Shown here: positions 18,479 to 26,836 of the stretch, piece by piece
How the letters are laid out: each line of letters begins with the position of its first letter
How positions within the stretch are numbered: the first letter of the stretch is position 1
Assembly: GCA_016934035.1 (NCBI GenBank)
Contig: JAFGTP010000040.1
Location: 231,470-295,469, forward strand
From: Fidelibacterota bacterium
GTDB lineage: Bacteria > Fidelibacterota > UBA2242 > JAFGTP01
Length of the DNA: 64,000 nt
Direction of reading: 5' to 3'
The notes under the pieces: model-generated
The model's database searches: none
Told to the model about the DNA's origin: nothing
What the model saw: only the letters and a program-made list of their open reading frames with translations
Position numbers and translations under genes: made by a program

Positions 18479-19816
18479 TTAAGAAATCGGCAGGGTAAAA
18501 CCGAAGGTGGACCCTATTCCGATTTTTGATTCAGCCGAAACTTCACCCCCGTGCTTTTTAATGATATTTTTACAGATGAAAAGGCCCAGGCCTGTGCTCT
18601 TTTCTTTTCCCGTTGGATTAACACCGGCTTTTCCGAATTTTGTAAAAAGTTTTTTAAGATTTTCTTCCGGAATTCCCAGCCCTTGGTCCGTTACGGTTAT
18701 TTTTAGAAATTTATGGCTTTTTTTAATTTCAAAAATTACCTCGGTACCGGGGTTTGAATATTTAATGGCGTTGGATATATAATTTTCGATAACTTGTAAA
18801 ATACGGTCTTTGTCAATCTCGATTTCCGGAATATCGCTGTCTATTTCCAACTTTACCCGAATGGATTTTTCTTCCCGCAGGTGCTTTGTGTTCTCAAAGT
18901 AATCAGTCACCAGTTTAACCAAATCTGTCGGTTGTTTTTTGATTGGCATTTCACCGGATTCAATAGCGCTGACATCCAGCAGGTCATCGATCAATTTACG
19001 CATTCGGTCGCAATTCCTTTCGATGATTTCCATGGTATTTACCTGGGCTGAGTTAAATTCACCCAAAAAGCCTTCTTTCCACAAATTGATATGGTATTTG
19101 ATAAGATTGACGGGACTTCTCAAATCATGGGCAGCAATACCCAGAAACTGGTTTTTAAGTTCATCTAATTCCTGAAGTCGTTGCATAATCCTGCTTTTTT
19201 CTACGATCATGCCAAGATGATTGGAAATCTGGACAAAAATACCGACATGGGCATTCTGGTAGGTGTTTTTTTTGCGGGAAGAGAAAAAAACAAATCCCTG
19301 AGGTTTGCCCAGAGCATAGGTGGGACAGGTCAAACTGGATTTCATACCTTCTTCAAGTATCAGTTTTGTTGAATGGGAATGAGGATGCAGATGTAAATAT
19401 TCTTCCAGGTCATTGAGAATACGGGGTTCACCGGTTTGAAGTATTTTTTCCAGGCTGGACCCCTGCAATGGCGCCCAATAATCGCGTGTCATTCTGGATT
19501 CGGTGGAATCCGAACGAAACCAGCAGGCTTTTACAATTGTTTCATTTTTATCCAGACAGGCTACACCGATTCGGTCAAAGGGAATCAGGGACTTGAAGGA
19601 TTCAAACATGTGGTTGCCGATGTCATCCAGATTGATACCTCCGTTAATTTTTTCAGTCAATTTGAAGAGTCTGTTGGATTGTTCCAGTTTTTCTTTGATG
19701 CCGGAGGATATTTGCTGGATCAGTGCTCCCAAAGGATCTTCCGGGTTAAAATGAATGTTGTAATCGCTGTTTTTTATTTTTGTTAATGCATCAATGTATT
19801 GGTCAAAATTTTCCAT
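18479..19816 (-). CDS. GAF-domain sensor histidine kinase
   Basis: A soluble 445-aa histidine kinase: a helical N-terminus to about residue 50, a GAF domain at about 55-205 (GNHMFESFKSLIPFDRIGVACLD through SSLTCPTYALGKPQGFVFFSS), a HisKA domain with the phosphoaccepting His230 in FLGIAAHDLRSPVNLI, and a HATPase_c domain with N-box NYISNAIKYSNPG, G1 VTDQGLGIPEENL and G2 STGLGLFICKNIIKKHGG. There is no membrane segment, so it senses a cytosolic signal or ligand. No response regulator gene is adjacent on this strand, so its partner is elsewhere. A GGGTGAGGG lies just before the ATG. Confidence 0.9.
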   Translation of the reverse strand: MENFDQYIDALTKIKNSDYNIHFNPEDPLGALIQQISSGIKEKLEQSNRLFKLTEKINGGINLDDIGNHMFESFKSLIPFDRIGVACLDKNETIVKACWFRSDSTESRMTRDYWAPLQGSSLEKILQTGEPRILNDLEEYLHLHPHSHSTKLILEEGMKSSLTCPTYALGKPQGFVFFSSRKKNTYQNAHVGIFVQISNHLGMIVEKSRIMQRLQELDELKNQFLGIAAHDLRSPVNLIKYHINLWKEGFLGEFNSAQVNTMEIIERNCDRMRKLIDDLLDVSAIESGEMPIKKQPTDLVKLVTDYFENTKHLREEKSIRVKLEIDSDIPEIEIDKDRILQVIENYISNAIKYSNPGTEVIFEIKKSHKFLKITVTDQGLGIPEENLKKLFTKFGKAGVNPTGKEKSTGLGLFICKNIIKKHGGEVSAESKIGIGSTFGFTLPIS

Positions 19817-19871
19817 TTTCCCTCACCCTGAATTATTAAAAAAAGTAGTCCAAACTGATGAAAATTCCAAT

Positions 19872-19934
19872 AAAAAAATCCTTCCATTTAACCCAAACAA
19901 AAATGAAATTTTTCAACCATGTAAAATGGAAGGA
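19872..19934 (-). terminator. Terminator after the hydrogenase-like gene
   Basis: Eleven-base arms TCCTTCCATTT (19879-19889) and AAATGGAAGGA (19924-19934) enclose 34 nt that contain a small inner A5/T5 hairpin. On the minus strand the stem is followed by T7 (complement of 19872-19878), so it should stop transcription coming from the gene ending at 19990, before the histidine kinase. Confidence 0.55.
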
Positions 19935-19989
19935 ACCCATGATTTGGTGTGATGTACTATTGGACGGGCTCTAGGATTTACAGGCCCTT

Positions 19990-20670
19990 TTATAGATGAT
20001 GAATGGGGTGGATTTCAGGGCTGGTTTTGACGGAATCATAATTATTTTTAATATTTAAACCGGGATATTCAGCGTCAACCAGATTGATGATGGTGTTTTT
20101 GATATTTTCTTCGTTCAAAGGACAGCCGGGAATATCCAAAACCGGACAGAAGAGTTTTTCCATGTAAAGGTATTCTTTTAAACTGTATAAATTGGAGGTT
20201 GTGTTGGCCAAACCGGGATTGCCGTAGATAGCGCAGTTACCGATAGAAATAGCCCCCAAGGCTGTGCGGGCTGCATTTTTTACCCAATAACTTATGGGAT
20301 AATTAGCCATATAACAATCGAGCGGATTCTTAGGTATCCCGCCTTCCAGTGCTAAAAAATAAGGACCTATTTTTCCTGAAATGTAGCGTTTCATGAGTTC
20401 AACAGCAATATTGAAAGGCGAAGTATATCCTTTAGGATACATTAATTCTTCAATATTCATAATCAGTTTTTTGGGTGAACGATTGGATAGGTTCATCATT
20501 GAAATAAAACAACCTGAGCAGGTTTTTCCTTTCAGGTAAATGACCGGCGGAATTTCGGAAAATTTAAATTGACTTAATAACCCTTCAACTTTTGGTGGTA
20601 AATTATTAATTCCATAAGAGATTTGTAGTGATGATGCCAATAAAAGATTATTTTGGTTTGTCTGTTCCAT
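19990..20670 (-). CDS. Orphan [NiFe]-hydrogenase small-subunit-like protein
   Basis: A 226-aa protein that carries the N-terminal half of the hydrogenase small subunit / complex I 20-kDa fold. All four proximal [4Fe-4S] ligands are in place: Cys51 and Cys54 in KTCSGCF, Cys146 in AISIGNCAIYGN and Cys183 in DIPGCPLN. The FLALEGGIP strand typical of the family is also present. It lacks the C-terminal domain with the medial and distal clusters, has no Tat signal and no large-subunit gene nearby (neighbours are a kinase and hcp). It therefore cannot be a normal uptake hydrogenase from this locus alone. A cytosolic electron-transfer role next to Hcp is possible (inference). The ATG has AAGGAA upstream. 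Confidence 0.75.
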   Translation of the reverse strand: MEQTNQNNLLLASSLQISYGINNLPPKVEGLLSQFKFSEIPPVIYLKGKTCSGCFISMMNLSNRSPKKLIMNIEELMYPKGYTSPFNIAVELMKRYISGKIGPYFLALEGGIPKNPLDCYMANYPISYWVKNAARTALGAISIGNCAIYGNPGLANTTSNLYSLKEYLYMEKLFCPVLDIPGCPLNEENIKNTIINLVDAEYPGLNIKNNYDSVKTSPEIHPIHHL

Positions 20671-20703
20671 TTAAAAGTTCCTTATTTATTGAATTAAATT
20701 AGA

Positions 20704-20717
20704 TGTAACTTGTTACA
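20704..20717. promoter_or_regulatory. CRP/FNR-type palindrome upstream of the hydrogenase-like gene
   Basis: TGTAACTTGTTACA, a palindrome with half-sites TGTAA and TTACA separated by 4 nt, which is the 5-N4-5 geometry of CRP/FNR-family operators. It lies 34 nt upstream of the start at 20670. No CRP/FNR regulator gene is in this window. Confidence 0.45.
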
Positions 20718-20802
20718 ATTAGCAAAATTGATACCACTGAAGTACTAATTTTTATAAGGAAAGTAGCGGCAGAATGGTGGTTATTTTTTGAGTTAATATT
20801 TA

Positions 20803-20836
20803 AAAAAAACGTTCTCCGATAAAGAGAACGTTTTTG
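20803..20836. terminator. Intrinsic terminator after hcp
   Basis: Hairpin AACGTTCTC (20808-20816), loop CGATAAA, GAGAACGTT (20824-20832), flanked by an A-run on the left and T5 on the right, so it works on both strands. It separates hcp (stop 20858) from the hydrogenase-like gene, which must have its own promoter. Confidence 0.85.
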
Positions 20837-20857
20837 GATGAATTTTTTTTATTAATA

Positions 20858-22471
20858 TTATTCTGCCATCATTAGCTGAATGTCATTTTCAACATCGGTT
20901 GTACTCTGCAGTTGGAAGGCTTCAATCAATACTTTTGTCACATTAGGGGAAAGAAATGCCGGTAAAGTGGGTCCCAGTCTTACCTTTTTAAATCCAAGAA
21001 ATAGCAAGGCCAATAAGACTGCCACCGCTTTTTGCTCATACCATGCGATGTCAAAGGCAAGCGGCAAATCATTAATATCTTCTAATTCAAAGACTTCCTT
21101 CAGTTTCAATGCAATTACTGCCAGGGAGTAGGAATCATTACACTGGCCGGCATCGAGGACTCTCGGAATACCGCCGATATCGCCAAGTTCCAGTTTGTTA
21201 TAACGATATTTCGCACAACCGGCAGTCAAAATGATTGTGTCCTTTGGTAAAGCCAGGGCGATATCTGTGAAATATTCTCGGCTCTTGTGGCGTCCATCAC
21301 AACCGGCCATGACCACAAATTTTTTAATAGCACCGGATTTCACAGCACCGACGACTTTGTCGGCCAGCGCCATGACCTGGGCGTGGGCAAATCCGCCGAT
21401 AATTGTTCCTTTTTCGATTTCAGTAGGAGGCGGGCAGGTTTTTGCCAGGTTGATAATTTCTGAGAAGTCTTTTTTTCCATCGACTTCTTCGATGTGTTTG
21501 ACACCGGTAAATCCAGCATTGCCGGTTGTGAAAATGCGATCTTTGTAGCTCTCTTTGGGGGGAACAATGCAGTTAGTAGTCATAAGGATTGGGCCATTGA
21601 AGGTTTCAAATTCGGTGTTCTGCTTATGCCAGGCATTGCCGTAATTGCCCACAAAGTGGTCATATTTTTTAAATTCGGGATAGTAGTTAGCTGGCAACAT
21701 TTCACTGTGAGTATAAACATCGACTCCGGTGCCTTTGGTCTGTTCCAGTAATTGTTTCATATCCTTCAAATCATGTCCTGAGATAAGAATGCCGGGATTA
21801 TTTTTGACACCGATATTGACTTCTGTGATTTCCGGGTTTCCATAGGTTTGGGTATTGGCTTTGTCCAGTAATGCCATTGTTGTCACTGCAATTTCACCGG
21901 CTTTCATAACCATTGCGATCATTTCATCAACAGAAAGGTCCTTGGTCATGGAGGCCAGGGCCTCAGCAAGAAATTGATAGATTACAGGATCTTTGTATCC
22001 CAGGACCAAGGCGTGGTCTCCGTAAGCGGCGATTCCTTTTAATCCATAAACCAACAATTCCCGAAGTGAGCGAACATCTTCGTTTTCAGTTGACAAAATA
22101 CCGATGGAAGCGGCTTTAACAAAATAGTTTTCCTCCGTTTCATGCCAGGTCACTGAATCGTGATTTAATCCTTTGATTGAATACTTTTTTAACAGGTCAT
22201 CTCTTAATGCCAATGCTTCATTAATTTTTATGACAAATTTGGCATCGTCAAAATTGGCGTTGGTAATGGTCATAAAAAGGGATTCCATGATAAATTTACC
22301 AATATTATCATCTACTTTTCCCGCTTTTTCACTGATCAGAGAAATTCCTTTTAAAGTGTGGACTAACAAATCCTGCAAATGGGCAGTTGTGTCCAGTTTT
22401 CCGCATACACCTTTGACGGTGCAACCCTGATTTTTTGCAGTTTCCTGACATTGATAACAGAACATGCTCAT
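20858..22471 (-). CDS. hcp: Hybrid cluster protein, class I (hydroxylamine/NO reductase)
   Basis: Hcp reduces NO to N2O in vivo and hydroxylamine to ammonia in vitro. The 537-aa protein begins [17 protein letters not shown] and shows C-X2-C-X8-C-X5-C, the class I [4Fe-4S] motif. The hybrid-cluster ligands are recognisable in [41 protein letters not shown] and [10 protein letters not shown]. The start is set by AAAGGAG 7 nt before the ATG at 22471; an in-frame ATG at 22495 lies upstream of that site and is not used. It is the last gene of the Rrf2-ferredoxin-cupin-hcp group, with a 23-nt inverted repeat just upstream. It is the target expected for nitrosative-stress control. Confidence 0.95.
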   Translation of the reverse strand: MSMFCYQCQETAKNQGCTVKGVCGKLDTTAHLQDLLVHTLKGISLISEKAGKVDDNIGKFIMESLFMTITNANFDDAKFVIKINEALALRDDLLKKYSIKGLNHDSVTWHETEENYFVKAASIGILSTENEDVRSLRELLVYGLKGIAAYGDHALVLGYKDPVIYQFLAEALASMTKDLSVDEMIAMVMKAGEIAVTTMALLDKANTQTYGNPEITEVNIGVKNNPGILISGHDLKDMKQLLEQTKGTGVDVYTHSEMLPANYYPEFKKYDHFVGNYGNAWHKQNTEFETFNGPILMTTNCIVPPKESYKDRIFTTGNAGFTGVKHIEEVDGKKDFSEIINLAKTCPPPTEIEKGTIIGGFAHAQVMALADKVVGAVKSGAIKKFVVMAGCDGRHKSREYFTDIALALPKDTIILTAGCAKYRYNKLELGDIGGIPRVLDAGQCNDSYSLAVIALKLKEVFELEDINDLPLAFDIAWYEQKAVAVLLALLFLGFKKVRLGPTLPAFLSPNVTKVLIEAFQLQSTTDVENDIQLMMAE

Positions 22472-22489
22472 AATTAATCTCCTTTTTTT

Positions 22490-22512
22490 GGGCAATATTT
22501 TGTAAATTGCCC
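22490..22512. promoter_or_regulatory. Inverted repeat in the hcp leader
   Basis: GGGCAAT (22490-22496) and ATTGCCC (22506-22512) with a 9-nt spacer, immediately upstream of the hcp ribosome binding site. It could be an operator for the Rrf2 regulator or an mRNA hairpin. Confidence 0.4.
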
Positions 22513-22532
22513 TGACTTTGTTTTAAAGTTGG

Positions 22533-22561
22533 GGAAGCCTGGTGCTACTACGCCGGCTTCC
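22533..22561 (+). terminator. Hairpin followed by T-run between cupin and hcp
   Basis: GGAAGCC (22533-22539) pairs with GGCTTCC (22555-22561) and is followed on the plus strand by T6. As a terminator it would work on plus-strand transcripts, although both flanking genes are on the minus strand. On the minus strand it may slow or modulate read-through from the cupin gene into hcp. Confidence 0.35.
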
Positions 22562-22565
22562 TTTT

Positions 22566-22889
22566 TTATTTTGTCGTTAAATGTTTGATAACTAAAATTT
22601 TCACTTTTTTGTCTGAATTATTTCTGAAACCATGCAGTGTGGTTTTGTCGCCCTGTACCATGGTTCCGGCAGTGATTTTTTTCACTTCATCGCCATATTC
22701 AAAATCCAGTTCACCTTCGCTGAGAAAGAAGGAGACTTCCATACCGGCTGTGTGTTTTTCAATATAATCACCGGGATTCAGACTCATTAAAATCGCATGC
22801 GTGTGATCGGTTTTAAGCAATTCTGCTGCTTTTTCGATAGTTGGAATGGATTTAAATTCCGGTTCGAAGTCAAAATTTTTGGTGTTCAT
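22566..22889 (-). CDS. Cupin-domain protein
   Basis: A 107-aa single-domain cupin. The two cupin motifs appear as G-DYIEKHTAGMEVSFFLSEGELDFEYGD (His and Glu ligands) and TLHGFRNNSDKKVKILVIKH. The second ATG (22889) is chosen because AAAGGA is 7 nt upstream; the ATG at 22895 overlaps that site. It lies between the ferredoxin and hcp genes on the same strand. Small cupins often accompany hcp in anaerobes, but the ligand is unknown. Confidence 0.8.
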   Translation of the reverse strand: MNTKNFDFEPEFKSIPTIEKAAELLKTDHTHAILMSLNPGDYIEKHTAGMEVSFFLSEGELDFEYGDEVKKITAGTMVQGDKTTLHGFRNNSDKKVKILVIKHLTTK

Positions 22890-22905
22890 TTTCATCCTTT
22901 CGAAT

Positions 22906-22919
22906 CCAATTTAAATTGG
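22906..22919. promoter_or_regulatory. Perfect 14-nt palindrome upstream of the cupin gene
   Basis: CCAATTTAAATTGG lies in the 48-nt gap between the ferredoxin stop and the cupin start. Perfect symmetry and position suggest a regulatory site, possibly for the Rrf2 protein two genes upstream. No second copy was seen in the window. Confidence 0.35.
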
Positions 22920-22937
22920 TATATTTTTGATAAGTTG

Positions 22938-23771
22938 TCAATTTTTTACTTCACCTTTTATTGAAATAACTTTTACTTCCAGTTGCAGGTTGGAATTGGC
23001 TTTTTCCAGGGCTTGGCGGACAATCATCTCAATTCCACCACAACAAGGTACTTCCATTCTGACAATTGTGATTGATTTTATATCATTGTTTTGGAACATC
23101 AATGTTAGTTTTTCGATGTAATGGTCAATAGTCTGGTCCAGTTTCGGGCAGAAGTTTACCAATACTTTACCTTTGATGAAATCCTGATGAAAATTGGCAT
23201 AAGCGAAGGGCGTGCAGTCAGCAGCAATGAGCAAATCTGCCTTTTTCAGGTAACCGGCCATGGGATGCATCAGTTGCAATTGTGTCGGCCATGTTTGGAG
23301 TTCCGAGGGCAGGGGATCAGGCTGAGGTTTAGGTTGAGGGCTGTAAATTTCCTTAAAGCTCATGGGTTTTGAACCGGGGCACTGGCCGGTGGCGCAGCTC
23401 TGTGGTTTTTCTTCCAGTTGGGGAATAGGCAGATTGTGTTTCTTCAAGACTTCAATAGCAGTATTGTAATAACCAAATTCGCCATGATCAAAGAGGTGTT
23501 TAAGGTGGGCTTTGATGGTATTGGTACCGGCTTTGATGATATTTTCTTCCATGACACGACGTTCATCATAGGGCAATGCTTCCCGTTCTTCCACTTCGAT
23601 CGCATCCTGAGGACAATTACCGATACAGGCGCCCAAACCGTCACAAAAAAGGTCGCTGACCAGACGCGCTTTGTCGTCAATCATCTGTAAAGCGCCTTCA
23701 GGGCAATCGGGAATACAAAGGCCGCAGCCGTTGCATTTTTCTTCATTGATTCTGATAATTTTACGTTTCAT
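22938..23771 (-). CDS. Dicluster 4Fe-4S ferredoxin of the hcp neighbourhood
   Basis: A 277-aa cytosolic iron-sulfur protein. The N-terminal ferredoxin domain has C13-X2-C-X2-C-X3-C (CNGCGLCIPDCPEGAL) and a second, modified site CDGLGACIGNCPQDAI (Cys43, 49, 53). The C-terminal part contains two further Cys sites, LVNFCPKLD and VPCCGGIEM, in a domain that may bind another cofactor. This architecture is found next to hcp in many anaerobes and is probably its electron donor or a partner reductase (inference from context). GAGAGGAATAA precedes the ATG. It starts 21 nt after the Rrf2 gene, so the two are co-transcribed. Confidence 0.85.
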   Translation of the reverse strand: MKRKIIRINEEKCNGCGLCIPDCPEGALQMIDDKARLVSDLFCDGLGACIGNCPQDAIEVEEREALPYDERRVMEENIIKAGTNTIKAHLKHLFDHGEFGYYNTAIEVLKKHNLPIPQLEEKPQSCATGQCPGSKPMSFKEIYSPQPKPQPDPLPSELQTWPTQLQLMHPMAGYLKKADLLIAADCTPFAYANFHQDFIKGKVLVNFCPKLDQTIDHYIEKLTLMFQNNDIKSITIVRMEVPCCGGIEMIVRQALEKANSNLQLEVKVISIKGEVKN

Positions 23772-23792
23772 TTATTCCTCTCAGTCCAGTGA

Positions 23793-24221
23793 TTAAAGTT
23801 CTTCATTAAGGGTTATCGATTTCATGAAGTTTAATAACTTAATGCTTTTTAAATCATTGTAAATCTGCTGGGATATTTCATTTAATCTGGTGCCGAAAAT
23901 ACAATGTGAAAACTGGCAGCGGTCTTTGCCCAGGGGACAATATTGCAGGTTGACTTTGCCTTCGATCGCTTCATAGATGTCAAGCAAGGTAATATCTTCC
24001 GCAGCCTTGGCCAGCACAAATCCGCCAGCCGGGCCTCGGACTGAATGAATAAATCCGGCTTTTACCAATCGCTGAAAGATTTTTGCCAGGTGCGCTTCGG
24101 AAGCAACCAGAATCTTAGCCAGGTATTTGACATTGACCCGCTCCGGGTTTTTGATGGCCACGATTGCGATGCCATGCAGTGCTAGGGATGATCCTTCTGA
24201 AATATTTACTAAACTGCTCAT
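23793..24221 (-). CDS. Rrf2-family transcriptional regulator (NsrR/IscR type)
   Basis: A 142-aa winged-helix regulator. The Rrf2 pattern is clear: ALHGIAIVAIKNPERVNVKYLAKILVASEAHLAKIFQRLVKAGFIHSVRGPAGGFVLAKAAEDITLLDIYEAIEG, followed by three Cys (C95, C102, C107) in YCPLGKDRCQFSHC. Three Cys in this region ligate the Fe-S cluster in NsrR and IscR, so an NO- or cluster-sensing repressor is likely. It heads the cluster that ends with hcp, the classic NsrR-type target. AAAGGA lies upstream of the ATG. Whether it senses NO or Fe-S status cannot be read from sequence. Confidence 0.9.
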   Translation of the reverse strand: MSSLVNISEGSSLALHGIAIVAIKNPERVNVKYLAKILVASEAHLAKIFQRLVKAGFIHSVRGPAGGFVLAKAAEDITLLDIYEAIEGKVNLQYCPLGKDRCQFSHCIFGTRLNEISQQIYNDLKSIKLLNFMKSITLNEEL

Positions 24222-24341
24222 TAATGAGTCCTTTTTTTGTTTTAATCTTTATTTCGGTATTAAAATACTTAAATATAAAATTAAAGGCAAGAATTTTTTT
24301 TGAATATACAATACTATATGATTATTTCTGTCTGTGGATGA

Positions 24342-24440
24342 TTACCGTGCGGAGTAACTTCTGTCGATCAACAGATTGATACCAGTGACGAATTCGTTTT
24401 CAGCCAGGAATACAATGGCAGGGGCCACTTCTTAGGGTTT
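24342..24440 (-). pseudogene. Remnant of a short-chain dehydrogenase/reductase C-terminus
   Basis: The minus strand reads KP, an in-frame stop (TAA), then EVAPAIVFLAENEFVTG followed by INLLIDRSYSAR and a stop. This is the canonical C-terminal segment of SDR enzymes (PEEVA...FLAS...FVTG...L-x-VDGG). Only about 30 codons survive, the Glu after KP is a stop codon and the rest of the gene is absent. It abuts the stop of the cupin at 24439, which appears to have replaced the upstream part. Confidence 0.7.
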
Positions 24441-24783
24441 ATCCAACAAAGATCGTTTGTTTTGCTGGTGCAGGTGCTTTGATGACCATAAAGGTCAGAT
24501 CCGCATTACTTTCATTATACCAGCAGTGCATGATGTCTTTGGGGCTCTCCACCAGGGTCTTGGCGGATACGATTTCCTTTTCATCACCGATTTGCACCAC
24601 GCCTTCACCTTTCAGTACGTAAAAGGCCACATCCACCGGGGTAATATGCTTCTTCAGTGATTGTCCCGGCTTGAGATTGATGATGGTTACCATGGCGTGT
24701 TCTGTTTTGTAAAGGTTTCTGGCATCCACATTGTGAGCAGTGTCCATAATTGGCGTTTCTGATAATTTTTTTGTAATGATCAC
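24439..24783 (-). CDS. Cupin-domain protein
   Basis: A 114-aa cupin with a GTG start (GAGAG 8 nt upstream). The motifs are LKPGQSLKKHITPVDVAFYVLKGEGVVQIGDE and SPKDIMHCWYNESNADLTFMVIKAP. It is a distant relative of the cupin at 22566-22889. It follows the outer-membrane protein gene by 19 nt on the same strand and may be read with it. Metal and ligand unknown. Confidence 0.8.
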   Translation of the reverse strand: MIITKKLSETPIMDTAHNVDARNLYKTEHAMVTIINLKPGQSLKKHITPVDVAFYVLKGEGVVQIGDEKEIVSAKTLVESPKDIMHCWYNESNADLTFMVIKAPAPAKQTIFVG

Positions 24784-24802
24784 ATTAATACTCTCTATGT
24801 TA

Positions 24803-26047
24803 TTAAAAACTATATTTCAATTTTACATACAGCATGTCATTATCGTCATACTGGCCAAAGCGGCCATCATCGCCGAAAAACAAATTGGCCCCTGCCAACA
24901 GTTCAAAGCCATCATAGAGGTCATAATATATTCTGGGACGCACCAGCGCATCATTGTTATTCAATCCGACATAGGAAAAGAGTTCCAGCGTCAGGGTTTC
25001 CCGCAAATATTCTTTTCGCATCAGAAAGGTCAGTGTATTTTCATATTCATCCTGGTCAATCATTTCGTCATAATCCAGAATAGCCTGCTGAACAAACTGG
25101 CCGCTCATGTTGATGTCAAAAATTGTGTAATCAATGCCCACCAGATAGTGAAGATAATTTTTTTTAGTAACCGATTGTTCGGCAGCCGGGTCGGCATTAT
25201 TAAAATATTTCCCGGCATAAAAAGCACCTTCGCTACGTAGAACAATTGGCCCCAGTGTGCTGCTGAAACTGCCGCCGGTAATGGTGAGTCGGTGATGTTG
25301 GGGCGTCACTGTCAGACCGTTCAATTGTTTGGTTTGGGGATCAATGGTTTTGGTAATGTGCATGGTGGGATCGTCATCCCAGGCGTAACCAGCCATTATC
25401 TCAAAATCAATGGCGGAGGTAAGGGCTGAATATTTGACAAATCCTTCACTGTTTTCCAGGGAGCCTGCGATTTCCTGACGGGAATAGTCGAATTGAGGTA
25501 TAACCGGAAAAGGCATTTCCGGCCGCCAGCGGGATGATTCATCGGGCATTAGTGTTGGCGTAAAGACTGGCAGCCAGACCCATTCAAAGGTTTGATTACC
25601 AAGATAATAATTTGCCTTCACAGCTGTGACGCCCATTCTGATTTCCTCGAAATCCGGCAATAAAAATTCACTCATGTCTTTGGGTGAAATCATGTCAGTA
25701 ATAAACACGCCATCAGCTTTTCCCCAAATTATTTGCTGTTTTCCCACTCGCAGGTCAATGGCATTAAAAAAGATGTCCATGTATGCCTGACGCAGCCCGA
25801 TATCCTGACGTTTGTCACTATATTGGTAAATATAGGGATTGGCCTTGAAGGAAACATTGCCCTTGTTGTGCTCGATGTTCAGGTTAAAAGTGTTTTGAAT
25901 GATGGAATATTCACCGCTATTACTCAACAACGCGCCTGTGTAATTCCGCACATACCCGGTCATGAACAGGTCCTGACCAAACATTGCTGTCGTCAGCATA
26001 AGCAGCGTTAGTAAACTTTTGGTGAAAATTTTCCTTTTCTTGTCCAC
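24803..26047 (-). CDS. Outer-membrane beta-barrel protein of an RND-type export operon
   Basis: A 414-aa protein with a signal peptide (LLTLLMLTTAMFGQ) followed by alternating amphipathic strands with many aromatic girdle residues, ending in the terminal aromatic YVKLKYSF. The VGKQQIIWGKADGVFITDMISPKDMSEFL segment is typical of DUF1302-like barrels. The GTG start overlaps the preceding stop (TAGTG), so it is translationally coupled to the LolA-like gene. It probably completes an envelope pathway with the MMPL protein and the LolA-like protein. Confidence 0.75.
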   Translation of the reverse strand: MDKKRKIFTKSLLTLLMLTTAMFGQDLFMTGYVRNYTGALLSNSGEYSIIQNTFNLNIEHNKGNVSFKANPYIYQYSDKRQDIGLRQAYMDIFFNAIDLRVGKQQIIWGKADGVFITDMISPKDMSEFLLPDFEEIRMGVTAVKANYYLGNQTFEWVWLPVFTPTLMPDESSRWRPEMPFPVIPQFDYSRQEIAGSLENSEGFVKYSALTSAIDFEIMAGYAWDDDPTMHITKTIDPQTKQLNGLTVTPQHHRLTITGGSFSSTLGPIVLRSEGAFYAGKYFNNADPAAEQSVTKKNYLHYLVGIDYTIFDINMSGQFVQQAILDYDEMIDQDEYENTLTFLMRKEYLRETLTLELFSYVGLNNNDALVRPRIYYDLYDGFELLAGANLFFGDDGRFGQYDDNDMLYVKLKYSF

Positions 26048-26832
26048 TATATCCCCCGTTTCATCATACGTTCGGTAAACCAGGTGTCCGGAATACCGGT
26101 GTCGATTTTCAGGTCTGCCAGTTTCATGTCAGTGGTATGTTCCTTCTGAACATTCTGCATTTGGCTGTTGGTAATGATCCAGTATTCTTTGATTTTTTCG
26201 TATTCTTTCACACTCAGGGTTTTGAGGTGCTCGCCATCTTCGTCATAAAATTCCTTTTTGAGGCCGATCCATTTGTTTTTAATAATCCAGGTGACTGTGC
26301 GGGAGTACATATAATCTTCCTCTTTGGGAATGCTTTCCACCACATAGCATGGCTGGCCGTCGATTTCTTCTTCTCTCAATAATTTGTGAGTGTCTTCTGA
26401 CGGATGACGGTCGCCCAGATCATCATAGGTGAAATCCGATCCCATGAAATAATCGCTCTTGCTGTCACTGGAGATGCGTTTGACTCTTTTCAGGGCCGGC
26501 AGGTAAATCCACTGATCATCATCCCGCCCTTCTTCATCATAACTCCAGTTCATAAAAGAAGTATTGCGCACATCCGCGGGAGCAATAAAAAACATGATCT
26601 TTTTTTCTTCCTTGCCAAAATCTTTGATATACTGCTTGATTTCACGGACCCGCTGATCGCCACGGGAATTGATCAGTGTCATGGTCAGGGTACCTTCCTG
26701 GTCTTCGCCTGTGGGACGGTTATAGACTTTTTGGATGATTTCCAATCCGGATATTGTTTCCTGTCCAAATATTGCCAGCGGTAGCAAAAAGGCGGCTATG
26801 AAAATGACTGAAAAATGTTTTTTTGAGTTCAT
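26047..26832 (-). CDS. LolA-like outer-membrane lipoprotein-sorting protein
   Basis: A 261-aa exported protein with a signal (VIFIAAFLLPLAIFGQ). It has the course of the LolA_like family (PF17131 type): a long strand REIKQYIKDFGKEEKKIMFFIAPADVRNTSFMNW, DDQWIYLPALKRVKRISSDSKSDYFMGSDFTYDDL, then CYVVESIPKEE. These half-open barrels carry lipids or lipoproteins across the periplasm. Its position between an MMPL/RND pump and a barrel protein fits the known pump-chaperone-barrel arrangement. It begins 4 nt after the pump's stop. Confidence 0.85.
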   Translation of the reverse strand: MNSKKHFSVIFIAAFLLPLAIFGQETISGLEIIQKVYNRPTGEDQEGTLTMTLINSRGDQRVREIKQYIKDFGKEEKKIMFFIAPADVRNTSFMNWSYDEEGRDDDQWIYLPALKRVKRISSDSKSDYFMGSDFTYDDLGDRHPSEDTHKLLREEEIDGQPCYVVESIPKEEDYMYSRTVTWIIKNKWIGLKKEFYDEDGEHLKTLSVKEYEKIKEYWIITNSQMQNVQKEHTTDMKLADLKIDTGIPDTWFTERMMKRGI

Positions 26833-26836
26833 AATA

